A stretch of 64,000 nucleotides of DNA, from positions 186,001-250,000 of the forward strand of contig JBISJT010000001.1 of the NCBI GenBank assembly GCA_044442785.1, given 5' to 3'. The notes below the pieces were generated by a model. It was not told the DNA's origin, ran no database searches, and was given only the letters and a program-made list of their open reading frames with translations. The translations under genes were made by a program, and so were the position numbers. Shown here in pieces: positions 16,217 through 25,515 of the stretch; within the stretch, counting starts at the first letter, position 1; the number at the start of each line of letters is the position of its first letter. The stretch is from Makana argininalis_B. Its GTDB lineage: Bacteria; Pseudomonadota; Gammaproteobacteria; Enterobacterales; Enterobacteriaceae.

Positions 16217-18322
16217 ATGTCTATTAAAACATCTATTAAAAATTATAGAAATATAGGAATTAGTGCACATATAGATGCAGGTAAAACAACTACAACTGAA
16301 AGAATTTTATTTTATACTGGAATAAATCATAAAATAGGAGAAGTTCATTATGGATCTGCAACTATGGATTGGATGGAGCAAGAGCAAGAAAGAGGAATAA
16401 CAATAACATCTGCTTCAACAACTTGTTTTTGGTCAGGAATGGAAAATCAATTTAATTCTCATAGAATTAATATTATTGATACACCAGGGCATGTAGATTT
16501 TACTATTGAAGTGGAAAGATCTATGAGAATATTAGATGGTGTTGTTATGATATATTGCGCTGTAGGGGGGGTACAACCTCAATCTGAGACAGTATGGAGA
16601 CAAGCTATTAAATATAAAGTTCCTAAAATAGCTTTTATTAATAAAATGGATAGAGTTGGAGCAAATTATATAAAAGTCATTGATCAATTAAAAAATAAAT
16701 TATTATCTAACCCAGTTCCTATACAATTACCAATTTTTAAAAAAGAAAATTTTGTTGGAATAGTAGATTTAATACAAATGAAATCTATATATTGGAATGA
16801 AAAAGATCAAGGATTAACATTTATTTATAAAAAAATTCCTGACGAATTAATTAATTTATCTTATGATTTAAATCAAAAATTAATTGAAAGCTCTGTAGAA
16901 TCTTCTGAAACTTTAATGAACAAATATTTACAAGGGGGGAAAATAACTGAAAAAGAAATAAAAAAAGGTTTAAGAAAACGTGTTATTAAAAATGAAATAA
17001 TGATTGTTACATGTGGATCTTCTTTTAAAAATAAAGGAGTTCAAGCGCTGTTAGATGCAATAATAGATTATTTACCATCACCTATAGATGTTAATTTAAT
17101 AAACGGGGTATTAATGGATGGACAAACAAATTCTATAAGATATTTAAATTATAAAGAACCGTTTTCAGCATTAGCTTTTAAAATTTTAAATGATCCTTTT
17201 GTCGGAAATTTAACTTTTTTTAGAGTATATTCAGGTATAATAAAATCAGGAGATTTTATATTAAATTCAACTAAAAATAAAAAAATTCGTTTAGGTAGAC
17301 TTGTTCAAATGCATGCTAATAAAAGAGATGAAATAAAAGAAGTTAAAGCAGGAGACATTGCTGCTGCTATAGGACTTAAAAATATTTCAACTGGAGATAC
17401 ATTATGTGATCCTTTTAATCCTATTATTCTAGAAAAAATAACATTTCCAGAACCAGTAATATCTATTTCATTAGAACCAAAAACTAAATCAGATCAAGAA
17501 AAAATGGGAACAGCTCTTAATCGTTTATCTCAAGAAGATCCTTCTTTTAAATTTTTTACCGATGAAGAATCAGGTCAAACTATTATTTCTGGTATGGGAG
17601 AATTACATTTAGAAATAATTGTAGATAGAATGAAACGTGAATTTAAAGTCGAAGTAAATAAAGGAACACCTCAAGTCTCTTACAGAGAAACTATAAAATC
17701 TACTGTAGAACAAGAAGGTAAGTTTATAAGACAATCTGGTGGAAGAGGTCAATTTGGTCATGTTTGGTTAAAAATTGAACCTATAACAAATAGTAAAAAA
17801 AATTATGAATTTGTAAATAAAATTGTAGGAGGTTCTGTACCTAAAGAATACATTCCAGCTGTTGATAAAGGTATTCAAGAACAAATAAAAAATGGTGTTA
17901 TCGCTGGATACCCTATTGTAAATATTCGTGTTACTATATTTGATGGTTCATATCATGATGTTGATTCATCAGAAATGGCATTTAAAATAGCATCTTCAAT
18001 AGCATTTAAAAAGGGTTTTGAAAAAGCAAATCCTGTTATTTTAGAACCTATTATGAATGTAGAAATCGAAACTCCTGAAAACTATATGGGAGATGTTATT
18101 GGAGATTTAAATAGAAGAAGAGGAATAATTGAATCAATGAGAAGTAAATCAATAATTAAAAAAATAACAGCTAAAGTTCCATTATCTGAAATGTTTGGTT
18201 ATGCTACTGATTTAAGATCTCAAACACAAGGAAGAGCGTCTTATTCTATGGAATTTAATCATTATAACGAATTACCAAAAAATATTTCTAAAAATATTAT
18301 TGAAAATAAACAAACAAGATAA
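16217..18322 (+). CDS. fusA: elongation factor G
   Basis: EF-G catalyses GTP-driven translocation and, with RRF, ribosome recycling. GTPase motifs are AHIDAGKTTTTERIL (G1), RGITITSASTT (G2), DTPGHVDF (G3) and NKMDRVG (G4). Domains II-V follow, with GMGELHLEIIVDRM in domain III and GRASYSMEF near the end. Length 701 is close to E. coli (704). Several short internal G runs (for example GGGGGG near 16566) stand out against the A/T background but do not disrupt the frame. Confidence 0.98.
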   Translation: MSIKTSIKNYRNIGISAHIDAGKTTTTERILFYTGINHKIGEVHYGSATMDWMEQEQERGITITSASTTCFWSGMENQFNSHRINIIDTPGHVDFTIEVERSMRILDGVVMIYCAVGGVQPQSETVWRQAIKYKVPKIAFINKMDRVGANYIKVIDQLKNKLLSNPVPIQLPIFKKENFVGIVDLIQMKSIYWNEKDQGLTFIYKKIPDELINLSYDLNQKLIESSVESSETLMNKYLQGGKITEKEIKKGLRKRVIKNEIMIVTCGSSFKNKGVQALLDAIIDYLPSPIDVNLINGVLMDGQTNSIRYLNYKEPFSALAFKILNDPFVGNLTFFRVYSGIIKSGDFILNSTKNKKIRLGRLVQMHANKRDEIKEVKAGDIAAAIGLKNISTGDTLCDPFNPIILEKITFPEPVISISLEPKTKSDQEKMGTALNRLSQEDPSFKFFTDEESGQTIISGMGELHLEIIVDRMKREFKVEVNKGTPQVSYRETIKSTVEQEGKFIRQSGGRGQFGHVWLKIEPITNSKKNYEFVNKIVGGSVPKEYIPAVDKGIQEQIKNGVIAGYPIVNIRVTIFDGSYHDVDSSEMAFKIASSIAFKKGFEKANPVILEPIMNVEIETPENYMGDVIGDLNRRRGIIESMRSKSIIKKITAKVPLSEMFGYATDLRSQTQGRASYSMEFNHYNELPKNISKNIIENKQTR

Positions 18323-18380
18323 TATTAAAGAATTAACAATTTAATAATAATAAATTATTACAATATTAAGGATTATTTAC

Positions 18381-19565
18381 ATGTCTAAAAAAAAATTTCA
18401 CAGAAACAAACCACATATTAATGTTGGAACAATAGGTCATGTTGATCATGGTAAAACTACATTAACATCTGCAATTACAACTATTCTTGCTAAAACTTAT
18501 GGTGGAAATGCACGTTCATTTGAACAAATCGATAACACACCAGAAGAAAAAAAAAGAGGAATTACTATTAATACTTCTCATGTTGAATATAATACTAATA
18601 TTCGTCATTATGCTCATGTTGATTGTCCTGGGCATGCAGATTATATCAAAAATATGATAACAGGAGCTGCTCAAATGGATGGATCTATTTTAGTAGTTTC
18701 AGCTACTGATGGACCCATGCCTCAAACTCGTGAACATATTCTTTTAAGCAGACAAGTAGGAGTTCCTAATATAATTGTTTTTATTAATAAATGTGATATG
18801 GTTGATGATAAAGAATTATTAGATTTAGTTGAAATGGAAGTTCGTGAATTATTATCAAAATATGATTTTCCAGGAGATTCAACACCAGTGATAAGAGGAT
18901 CAGCTTTAAAAGCATTAGAAGGAAATGAGTTTTGGTCATCTAAAATAATAGAATTATCTAATTATTTAGATACTTATATTCCTGAACCTGAAAGATCTAT
19001 AAATAAACCTTTTTTATTACCAATAGAAGATGTATTTTCAATATCTGGTAGAGGTACAGTTGTCACCGGAAGAATAGAAAGTGGTATAATAAAGATAGGT
19101 GATGAAGTAGAAATAGTAGGTATAAAAAATACATTTAAAACTATATGTACTGGTGTTGAAATGTTTCGTAAACTTTTAGATGAAGGAAGATCAGGTGAAA
19201 ATGTAGGTATATTACTTAGAGGTATAAAAAGAGATGATGTTGAGCGGGGTCAAGTTTTATCTAAACCTGGATATATAAAACCTCATATTAAATTTGAATC
19301 AGAAGTATATATTTTAACTAAAGAAGAAGGTGGAAGACACACACCATTTTTAAAAGGTTATCGTCCTCAATTTTATTTTCGAACTACTGATGTTACTGGT
19401 ACAGTAGAATTACCTAAAAATATTGAAATGGTAATGCCAGGCGATAAAATTAAAATGATAATTAATTTAATATCTCCAATTGCTATGGATGAAGGTCTTA
19501 GATTTGCAATTCGTGAAGGTGGAAAAACAGTTGGTGCAGGTATTGTGATAAAAATAATTTCATAA
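18381..19565 (+). CDS. tuf: elongation factor Tu
   Basis: EF-Tu brings aminoacyl-tRNA to the ribosome. It carries GHVDHGKTTLT (G1), RGITINTSHVEY (G2), DCPGHADYIKNM (G3) and NKCDMVDD (G4), then two beta-barrel domains. The length of 394 residues is the family norm. It ends the str operon and is followed by a strong hairpin. Only one copy lies in this window, in the tufA position. Confidence 0.98.
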   Translation: MSKKKFHRNKPHINVGTIGHVDHGKTTLTSAITTILAKTYGGNARSFEQIDNTPEEKKRGITINTSHVEYNTNIRHYAHVDCPGHADYIKNMITGAAQMDGSILVVSATDGPMPQTREHILLSRQVGVPNIIVFINKCDMVDDKELLDLVEMEVRELLSKYDFPGDSTPVIRGSALKALEGNEFWSSKIIELSNYLDTYIPEPERSINKPFLLPIEDVFSISGRGTVVTGRIESGIIKIGDEVEIVGIKNTFKTICTGVEMFRKLLDEGRSGENVGILLRGIKRDDVERGQVLSKPGYIKPHIKFESEVYILTKEEGGRHTPFLKGYRPQFYFRTTDVTGTVELPKNIEMVMPGDKIKMIINLISPIAMDEGLRFAIREGGKTVGAGIVIKIIS

Positions 19566-19600
19566 AATATATTAAATTATTTTTTTATTTATTTATATAA

Positions 19601-19626
19601 TAAAGGATATCTAAAGATATCCTTTA
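19601..19626 (+). terminator. terminator of the str operon
   Basis: TAAAGGATATC (19601-19611) pairs perfectly with GATATCCTTTA (19616-19626) around a TAAA loop. A long T run begins about 10 bases later (from about 19637). It lies 36 bases after the tuf stop and separates the str and S10 operons. Confidence 0.75.
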
Positions 19627-19730
19627 GTTATAAATATATTTTTTTTTTTTTATATATACAAATTTAACTTTTTTTTAATAATTTTTTTATTTCATAATAT
19701 TAACTTAAAAATTTTAGGATTTTAAAAATA

Positions 19731-20039
19731 ATGAAACAAAGAATAAGAATTAGATTAAAATCTTTTGATTATAGACTTATTGATAAATCAACATCAGAAA
19801 TTGTTGAAACAGTAAAAAGAACAGGATCTAAAATAAATGGTCCTATACCTCTTCCTACATGTAAAGAAAAATTTACTATATTAGTATCTCCTCATGTTAA
19901 TAAAGATGCAAGAGATCAATATGAAATTTGTACTCATAAAAGATTAGTTGATATTATAAAACCAACTGAAAAAACTGTTGATGCTCTTATGCATTTAGAT
20001 TTAGCTTCTGGTGTTGATGTACAAATAAGTTTAAGTTGA
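19731..20039 (+). CDS. rpsJ: 30S ribosomal protein S10
   Basis: S10 is a 30S head protein; in E. coli it also acts in antitermination as NusE. The core KRTGSKINGPIPLPTCKEKFT and VDALMHLDLASGVDVQISL are conserved. The 102-residue length is one less than E. coli. It starts the S10 operon. The 104-base leader between the str terminator and this gene is almost pure A/T and shows nothing like the long L4-responsive leader known in E. coli. Confidence 0.98.
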   Translation: MKQRIRIRLKSFDYRLIDKSTSEIVETVKRTGSKINGPIPLPTCKEKFTILVSPHVNKDARDQYEICTHKRLVDIIKPTEKTVDALMHLDLASGVDVQISLS

Positions 20040-20072
20040 TGTATTTTTTTTAAAAATATTTGAGGTGAATAA

Positions 20073-20702
20073 ATGAAATGTTTAATAGGTGAAAAAATAG
20101 GAATGACTAAAATATTTACTAAAGAAGGAACATCAATTCCTGTAACAATAATAAAAATAGAAAATAATTATATTATTGATATTAAAAATAATAAAAAAGA
20201 AGAATATTATTCCATTACATTAACAACTGGTATTAAAAAAGAAAAAAAAATTAAAAAATCAGAAATTGGTAATTTTAAAAATAAAAAAATAAAAATAGGT
20301 AACAAATTACATGAATTTAAAACAAAAAACAAAAAAAAATTAATTATAGGAGATTTTATAAATATAAAAATTTTAAAAAAAATTAAAAAAGTTGATGTGG
20401 TTGGTATATCAAAAGGAAAAGGTTTTGCTGGTACTATAAAAAGATGGAATTTTCATATACAAGATGCTACACATGGTAATTCTTTATCACATAGAGCTCC
20501 AGGGTCAATTGGTCAAAATCAAACACCAGGTAGGGTATTTAAAGGTAAAAAAATGTCTGGTCATTTAGGCAATAAAAAAATTACTATACAAAATTTAAAT
20601 ATAATAAATATTGATATAAAAAATAATTTATTATTAATTAAAGGTTCTGTACCAGGCTCAATAGGAAGTGAATTAATAATTAGAGAGTCAATAAAATATT
20701 AA
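20073..20702 (+). CDS. rplC: 50S ribosomal protein L3
   Basis: L3 is an early 23S rRNA binder near the peptidyl transferase centre. It begins MKCLIGEKIGMTKIF and carries the conserved loop WNFHIQDATHGNSLSHR and PGSIGQNQTPGRVFKGKKM; the Gln methylated in E. coli lies in this loop region. The middle portion is Lys-rich from A+T drift. The 209-residue length equals E. coli. GAGGTG precedes the ATG. Confidence 0.97.
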   Translation: MKCLIGEKIGMTKIFTKEGTSIPVTIIKIENNYIIDIKNNKKEEYYSITLTTGIKKEKKIKKSEIGNFKNKKIKIGNKLHEFKTKNKKKLIIGDFINIKILKKIKKVDVVGISKGKGFAGTIKRWNFHIQDATHGNSLSHRAPGSIGQNQTPGRVFKGKKMSGHLGNKKITIQNLNIINIDIKNNLLLIKGSVPGSIGSELIIRESIKY

Positions 20703-20719
20703 ATATAATGAGGTTATAT

Positions 20720-21325
20720 ATGTATGTTTTTTTAAAAGATGTTAAAAATAAAGTAAATATTTCAGATAATGTTTTTTGTAATAAGTTTAATGAATCACTT
20801 GTTCATCAAGTTATTTTATCTTATTCATCTTATTCTCATCAAGGAAGTAGTAGTCAAAAAAATAGATCAGAAGTTTCTGGTTCTGGTAAAAAACCATGGA
20901 AACAAAAAGGTTCTGGTAAAGCTAGAGCTGGTAGTTTTCAAAGTCCAATATGGAGATCAGGTGGTGTAACTTTTGCATTAAAAAAAAAAAATCATAAGAA
21001 AAAAATAAATAAAAAAATGTATAAAGGTGCATTAAAGTGTATTTTTTCAGAATTATTACGTCAAAATAGATTAATTATAGTTAAGAATTTTGATATAAAT
21101 TCTTATAAAACAAATATTTTAGTTAAAAAATTAAATTTTATGATGATTAAAAATGTTTTGATTATTAAAAAAAATACAGATAAAAATATTTATAGAGCTT
21201 CTAAAAATTTAAATAAAATTAGTTTTATAAACGTAAATTTTATTAATCCTATTGTTTTAATTTCTTTTAATAAAGTTTTAATTACATTAAGTTCTATTAA
21301 AAAAATAGAGGAAATTTTATCATGA
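20720..21325 (+). CDS. rplD: 50S ribosomal protein L4
   Basis: L4 lines the peptide exit tunnel and in E. coli represses the S10 operon. I place the start at 20720 rather than the in-frame ATG at 20708: GAGG at 20711-20714 is 5-6 bases from the later ATG, and MYVFLKDVKNKV aligns with the E. coli N-terminus, giving 201 residues, the E. coli length. The exit-tunnel loop GSGKKPWKQKGSGKARAG and SPIWRSGGVTFA are intact. It overlaps rplW by four bases (ATGA). Confidence 0.96.
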   Translation: MYVFLKDVKNKVNISDNVFCNKFNESLVHQVILSYSSYSHQGSSSQKNRSEVSGSGKKPWKQKGSGKARAGSFQSPIWRSGGVTFALKKKNHKKKINKKMYKGALKCIFSELLRQNRLIIVKNFDINSYKTNILVKKLNFMMIKNVLIIKKNTDKNIYRASKNLNKISFINVNFINPIVLISFNKVLITLSSIKKIEEILS

Positions 21326-21630
21326 TTAATTTAGAACGTATGTATAAAATTTTGTTATATCCTATAGTTTCAGAAAAATCATCTCTTTATATTAAAAAAA
21401 ATAATACAATAATATTAAAAGTAATTAAAAATACTACAAAAAAAGAAATCAAATATGCAATATATAAATTATTTAATGTGAAAGTAAAAAAAATAAGAAC
21501 TTTAATTATTAAAGGTAAAACTAAATTTTATAAAAAAAAAATAGGTTATAGAAGTAATTGGAAAAAAGCTTATATTACTGTAGAAAAAAATTTTAAATTA
21601 AACTTTAAAAATATTAACATTAAGGATTAA
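21322..21630 (+). CDS. rplW: 50S ribosomal protein L23
   Basis: L23 sits at the tunnel exit and is the docking site for trigger factor and SRP. Conserved segments are YPIVSEKSS near residue 14 and GRSNWKKAY-like GYRSNWKKAYITV. Length 102 matches the family. It starts in the ATGA overlap with rplD, implying translational coupling. Confidence 0.95.
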   Translation: MINLERMYKILLYPIVSEKSSLYIKKNNTIILKVIKNTTKKEIKYAIYKLFNVKVKKIRTLIIKGKTKFYKKKIGYRSNWKKAYITVEKNFKLNFKNINIKD

Positions 21631-21635
21631 TATAA

Positions 21636-22463
21636 ATGTCTATAATTAAATGTAATCCTACTTCTCCTGGACGAAGACATGTTATAAAAATCAAAAACAA
21701 TAAACTATACAAAGGTAAACCATTTAAAAAATTATTAACACCTATTCATAAATCCGGAGGTAGAAATAACAAAGGAAGAATTACTACTCGTCATATAGGA
21801 GGGGGGCATAAAAAAAAATATCGAATACTAGACTTTAAAAGAATTAAAGATAATATAGAAGCATTAGTAGAAAGAATAGAATATGATCCTAATAGATCAG
21901 CAAATATAGCATTAATTTTATATAAAGATGGCGTAAGATCTTATATTTTATATCCAAAAGGATTAAAAATAGGAGATAAAATACAATCAGGAATTGATAT
22001 ACCAATATCAATAGGAAATACATTACCTATGTTAAATATTCCTATAGGTTCTATAGTACATAATATAGAAATTAAACCTGGAAAAGGAGGTCAAATATCA
22101 AGATCTGCAGGATCTTACGTTCAGATAATATCTCGTGAAAATGATTATGTTACAGTTAGATTACGTTCAGGAGAAATTAGAAAAATTTTATCTCAATGCA
22201 GAGCTACATTAGGAGAAGTTGGAAATTCTGAACATTCACTTAAATCATTAGGTAAAGCTGGATCTAATCGTTGGATTGGAAAACGTCCAACTGTAAGAGG
22301 AACAGCTATGAATCCAATTGATCATCCACATGGGGGAGGAGAAGGAAGAAATTTCGGTAAACATCCAGTTTCACCTTGGGGTTTACAAACAAAAGGTAAA
22401 AAAACTCGTAAAAATAAACGTACAGATAAATTTATAATTAATAGAAATATAAATAAAGGATAA
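21636..22463 (+). CDS. rplB: 50S ribosomal protein L2
   Basis: L2 is one of the most conserved ribosomal proteins and is required for subunit association and peptidyl transfer. It has NNKGRITTRHIGGGHKKKYR, IEYDPNRSANIAL, and the catalytic-centre region RGTAMNPIDHPHGGGEGRN including the critical His. Length is 275 (E. coli 273). The gene keeps short G-rich runs that the surrounding spacers lack, as expected from selection. Confidence 0.98.
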   Translation: MSIIKCNPTSPGRRHVIKIKNNKLYKGKPFKKLLTPIHKSGGRNNKGRITTRHIGGGHKKKYRILDFKRIKDNIEALVERIEYDPNRSANIALILYKDGVRSYILYPKGLKIGDKIQSGIDIPISIGNTLPMLNIPIGSIVHNIEIKPGKGGQISRSAGSYVQIISRENDYVTVRLRSGEIRKILSQCRATLGEVGNSEHSLKSLGKAGSNRWIGKRPTVRGTAMNPIDHPHGGGEGRNFGKHPVSPWGLQTKGKKTRKNKRTDKFIINRNINKG

Positions 22464-22468
22464 AAATA

Positions 22469-22762
22469 ATGCCTCGTTCAATTAAGAAAGGTCCTTTTAT
22501 AGATGAAAATTTATTAAAAAAAATAGAAAAATCGATAAAAACAAAAAATAAAAAACCTATTATTACATGGTCTCGTAGATCTACTATATTTCCTAATATG
22601 GTTGGATTAACTATTTGTGTTCATAATGGGAAAAAACATATACCAGTATTTATTATTGATGAAATGGTAGGTCATAAATTAGGTGAATTTGCACCCACAA
22701 GAACTTATAGAGGTCATTTATCAGATAAAAAAAATAAAAAAATTAAATCAAAAAAGGAATAA
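22469..22762 (+). CDS. rpsS: 30S ribosomal protein S19
   Basis: S19 binds the 16S 3' domain near the A-site finger. It starts MPRSIKKGPFIDENLLKKI and carries TWSRRSTIFPNMVGLT and GEFAPTRTYRGH. The C-terminus has a few extra Lys residues. It lies 5 bases after rplB and ends one base before the rplV start. Confidence 0.98.
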   Translation: MPRSIKKGPFIDENLLKKIEKSIKTKNKKPIITWSRRSTIFPNMVGLTICVHNGKKHIPVFIIDEMVGHKLGEFAPTRTYRGHLSDKKNKKIKSKKE

Positions 22763-22763
22763 A

Positions 22764-23096
22764 ATGCAAACAATAGCTAAATATAAATATGCAAAATCTT
22801 CTGCTCAAAAAATAAGATTAATAGCTAATTTAATTAGAGGTAAAAAAGCATGTAATGCTTTACAAGAATTAAATTTTATAAAAAAAAAATCATCATTAAT
22901 TTTAAAAAAATTACTAAAATCAGTTATTGCTAATGCTGAACATAATAATGGTTCTGATATTGAAAAATTAGTAATATTTAAAATTTTTGTTGATAATGGT
23001 CCTAGCATGAAACGTATTTCTCCAAGAGCTAAAGGTAGAGCAGATCGTATAATTAAACGTACTAGTCATATTACAATTATTTTATCTGATAATTAA
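22764..23096 (+). CDS. rplV: 50S ribosomal protein L22
   Basis: L22 helps form the exit tunnel with its long beta hairpin. The frame is open from 22683, inside rpsS, but the true start is 22764: AAAGGA lies just upstream, and MQTIAKYKYAKSSAQKIRL then aligns with the E. coli start, giving 110 residues as in E. coli. The hairpin segment DNGPSMKRISPRAKGRADRI is intact. Confidence 0.96.
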   Translation: MQTIAKYKYAKSSAQKIRLIANLIRGKKACNALQELNFIKKKSSLILKKLLKSVIANAEHNNGSDIEKLVIFKIFVDNGPSMKRISPRAKGRADRIIKRTSHITIILSDN

Positions 23097-23108
23097 AAAG
23101 AGGTTAAT

Positions 23109-23741
23109 ATGGGTCAAAAAGTGCATCCTAATTTAATACGTTTAGGGATAATAAAAAAATGGAATTCTGTTTGGTACGCAAATAAAAAAGATTTTTCTAT
23201 TAATTTAAAAAATGATATTAAAATTCGTTCATTTTTAATGAAACAATTATCAAATGCTTCAATTTCAAAAATTATAATAGAACGTAATTCCAAAACTATT
23301 AAAATAACAATACATACCGCTAGACCAGGTATAGTTATTGGTAAAAAAGGAGAAGATGTAGAAAAAATAAGAAATAAAATAACAAACATTTCTGGAGTTC
23401 CATCTCAAGTTAACATTGTTGAAGTAAAAAAACCTGAAATAGATGCTAAATTAATAGCTAATAATATAGCTAATCAATTAGAAAGAAGAATTATATTTAG
23501 AAGAGCAATGAAAAGATCTATACAAAATGCAATTAGATTTGGAGCAAAAGGTATTAAAATTGAAATAAGTGGTAGATTAGGAGGTGCTGAAATAGCACGT
23601 ACAGAATGGATAAGAGAAGGAAGAGTTCCATTACATACTTTTAGAGCAGATATAGATTTTAGTATTTCTGAAGCAAAAACTACTTATGGAATTATAGGCA
23701 TAAAAGTATGGATATTCAAAGGTGAAATTTTAGATAATTAA
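23109..23741 (+). CDS. rpsC: 30S ribosomal protein S3
   Basis: S3 lines the mRNA entry channel. It begins MGQKVHPNLIRLGI. The KH domain motif ARPGIVIGKKGEDVEKI and the C-terminal EIARTEWIREGRVPLHT are clear. At 210 residues it is shorter than E. coli S3 (233), lacking the variable C-terminal tail, a common reduction in endosymbionts. It lies 12 bases after rplV. Confidence 0.97.
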   Translation: MGQKVHPNLIRLGIIKKWNSVWYANKKDFSINLKNDIKIRSFLMKQLSNASISKIIIERNSKTIKITIHTARPGIVIGKKGEDVEKIRNKITNISGVPSQVNIVEVKKPEIDAKLIANNIANQLERRIIFRRAMKRSIQNAIRFGAKGIKIEISGRLGGAEIARTEWIREGRVPLHTFRADIDFSISEAKTTYGIIGIKVWIFKGEILDN

Positions 23742-23798
23742 AAAATATTAATTTTAAAAATAAAAAATAATTTTTAAAAATTAAAAAGGTAATCTATT

Positions 23799-24209
23799 AT
23801 GTTACAACCAAAACGTACAAAATTTAAAAAAATGCACAAAGGTAGAAATAGAGGAATAAAAGAATTTAAAAATATTGGTAAAGGTATTTTTGGATTAAAA
23901 GCAATTAGTAGAGGTAAATTAACTTCTAATCAAATAGAATCAGCAAGACGTGCTATGACTCACGCTATTAATAGACAAGGTAAAATATGGGTAAAAATAT
24001 TTCCTGATAAACCAATTACAAAAAAACCTTTAGAAGTAAGAATGGGGAAAGGGAAAGGAAATGTTGAGTATTGGGTTTCTTTAATTAAACCTGGTAAAAT
24101 TTTATATGAAATGAATGGCGTGTCTGAAGAATTAGCAAAAAAAGCATTTAAATTAGCATCAGCTAAATTATCAGTTAAAACTATTTTTATAAATAGTGAG
24201 TTAATTTAA
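23799..24209 (+). CDS. rplP: 50S ribosomal protein L16
   Basis: L16 organises the A-site tRNA elbow region of the 50S subunit. It starts MLQPKRTKFKKMHKGRNRG. The GKGKGNVEYWVSLIKPG block and the C-terminal helix AKKAFKLASAKLSVKT are conserved. The 136-residue length equals E. coli. Its stop codon overlaps the rpmC start by one base (TAATG). Confidence 0.97.
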   Translation: MLQPKRTKFKKMHKGRNRGIKEFKNIGKGIFGLKAISRGKLTSNQIESARRAMTHAINRQGKIWVKIFPDKPITKKPLEVRMGKGKGNVEYWVSLIKPGKILYEMNGVSEELAKKAFKLASAKLSVKTIFINSELI

Positions 24210-24394
24210 TGAAAAAAAAAAAATATAATAAAAAAAACAATAATCTAAATTTAGAATTAATAAAAAAAATACAAGAACAATTTAAAATACGTATGAAAAT
24301 AAATTTAGGAAAATCAAAAAAAACACATTTATTAAAAAAAATCAAAAAACAAATAGCACAACTAAAAACTTTTTTACATAAAAAGGTTATATAA
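24209..24394 (+). CDS. rpmC: 50S ribosomal protein L29
   Basis: L29 is a small helical hairpin near the tunnel exit. The 61 residues include QEQFKIRMKINLGKSKKTHLLKKIKKQIAQLKTFL split over the two helices, matching the family pattern of R-x-Q-lacking endosymbiont forms. It is very Lys/Asn-rich and diverged. Identification rests on length and on position between rplP and rpsQ, the invariant order. Confidence 0.9.
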   Translation: MKKKKYNKKNNNLNLELIKKIQEQFKIRMKINLGKSKKTHLLKKIKKQIAQLKTFLHKKVI

Positions 24395-24396
24395 TA

Positions 24397-24657
24397 ATGA
24401 ATAATAATAATATACGTAAATTAAAAGGTAAAGTAATAAGTAATAAAATGAATAAATCTATTATTGTTTCTATTGAACGTATTATAAAACACAAATTATA
24501 TGGTAAGTTTATTAAACGTACTACTAAAATCCATGCACATGATTATAAAGACAAGTGCAATATTGGAGATATTGTTGAAATTATTGAATGTCGTCCAATT
24601 TCTAAAACAAAATCATGGATTTTATCTAAAATAATTAAAAAAAATTTATTTATATAA
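24397..24657 (+). CDS. rpsQ: 30S ribosomal protein S17
   Basis: S17 is an OB-fold primary 16S rRNA binder. Conserved parts are LKGKVISNKMNKSIIVSIER and YGKFIKRTTKIHAHD, then GDIVEIIECRPISKTKSW. Length is 86 (E. coli 84). It is the last S10 operon gene; a 149-base spacer with a strong hairpin separates it from rplN. Confidence 0.96.
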   Translation: MNNNNIRKLKGKVISNKMNKSIIVSIERIIKHKLYGKFIKRTTKIHAHDYKDKCNIGDIVEIIECRPISKTKSWILSKIIKKNLFI

Positions 24658-24722
24658 TTTTTTTTAAAAATGTATATTTAATTTTTTTTTAAAATAATAT
24701 AAAATATATATTTAATATATGT

Positions 24723-24765
24723 AATTATAAAATTTTATATATTAAATATATAAAATTTTATAATT
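24723..24765 (+). terminator. hairpin at the S10/spc operon boundary
   Basis: A 21-bp perfect inverted repeat (24723-24743 with 24745-24765) is separated by one base. It lies 65 bases after rpsQ and 41 bases before rplN, exactly where the E. coli S10 operon ends and the spc operon begins. It is one of the few spacers longer than about 60 bases inside the ribosomal cluster. T tracts are weak, so termination may be partial. Confidence 0.65.
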
Positions 24766-24806
24766 TAAACTTATTGGTTTTAATTTAAATTTTAACTTTT
24801 TAGAAA

Positions 24807-25175
24807 ATGATACAAACTCAAACTATATTAAAAGTAGCTGATAATTCTGGTGCACGTATAGTAATGTGTATAAAAGTTTTAGGTGGATCAAAACGTAAAT
24901 ATGCTTCATTAGGTGATATAATCAAAGTTTCTATTAAAGAAGCTATTCCTAGAGGAAAAGTAAAAAAAGGAGATGTTTTAAAAGCTGTAATTGTAAGAAC
25001 AAAAAAAAATTATCATAGATTAGATGGTTCTATAATTAGATTTGACAATAATGCTTGTGTTTTATTAAATAATTCTGATCAACCTATAGGTACACGTATT
25101 TTCGGCCCTATTACCCGTGAATTAAGAAATGAAAAATTTATGAAAATTGTTTCTTTAGCTCCTGAAGTTATATAA
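24807..25175 (+). CDS. rplN: 50S ribosomal protein L14
   Basis: L14 forms intersubunit bridges and is the docking site of the silencing factor RsfS. It starts MIQTQTILKVADNSGAR and contains RTKKNYHRLDGSIIRFDNNA and TRIFGPITRELR. The 122-residue length is near the E. coli 123. It is the first spc operon gene. Confidence 0.98.
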   Translation: MIQTQTILKVADNSGARIVMCIKVLGGSKRKYASLGDIIKVSIKEAIPRGKVKKGDVLKAVIVRTKKNYHRLDGSIIRFDNNACVLLNNSDQPIGTRIFGPITRELRNEKFMKIVSLAPEVI

Positions 25176-25188
25176 GAGGTTTAAAAAA

Positions 25189-25503
25189 ATGTATTTTAAA
25201 ATAATTAAAAATGATACAGTTATAGTAATAACTGGTAAATACAAAGGAAAAATAGGTATAGTAAAAAAATTTAATTCTAAAAATAGAGTTATAGTTAGTG
25301 GTATAAATTTAGTAACTAAACATATCAAACCAAATAAATCAAATAATAATAAAGGAGAAATAATAAAAAAAGAATCCAGTATTCATATTTCAAATATATC
25401 TATATTTAATAAAAAATATAAAAAATTAGATAAAATCAAATTTACGTTTAAAAATAAAAAAAAAATTAGAATTTTTAAATCTAATAAATGTATTATTAAA
25501 TAA
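25189..25503 (+). CDS. rplX: 50S ribosomal protein L24
   Basis: L24 initiates 23S rRNA folding. The N-terminal KOW motif is visible at KNDTVIVITGKYKGKIGIVKK, and GINLVTKHIKPN follows. The C-terminal half is diverged and Lys/Asn-rich. Length is 104, the same as E. coli. AGAGG precedes the start. Confidence 0.95.
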   Translation: MYFKIIKNDTVIVITGKYKGKIGIVKKFNSKNRVIVSGINLVTKHIKPNKSNNNKGEIIKKESSIHISNISIFNKKYKKLDKIKFTFKNKKKIRIFKSNKCIIK

Positions 25504-25515
25504 TATGAGTTAATT

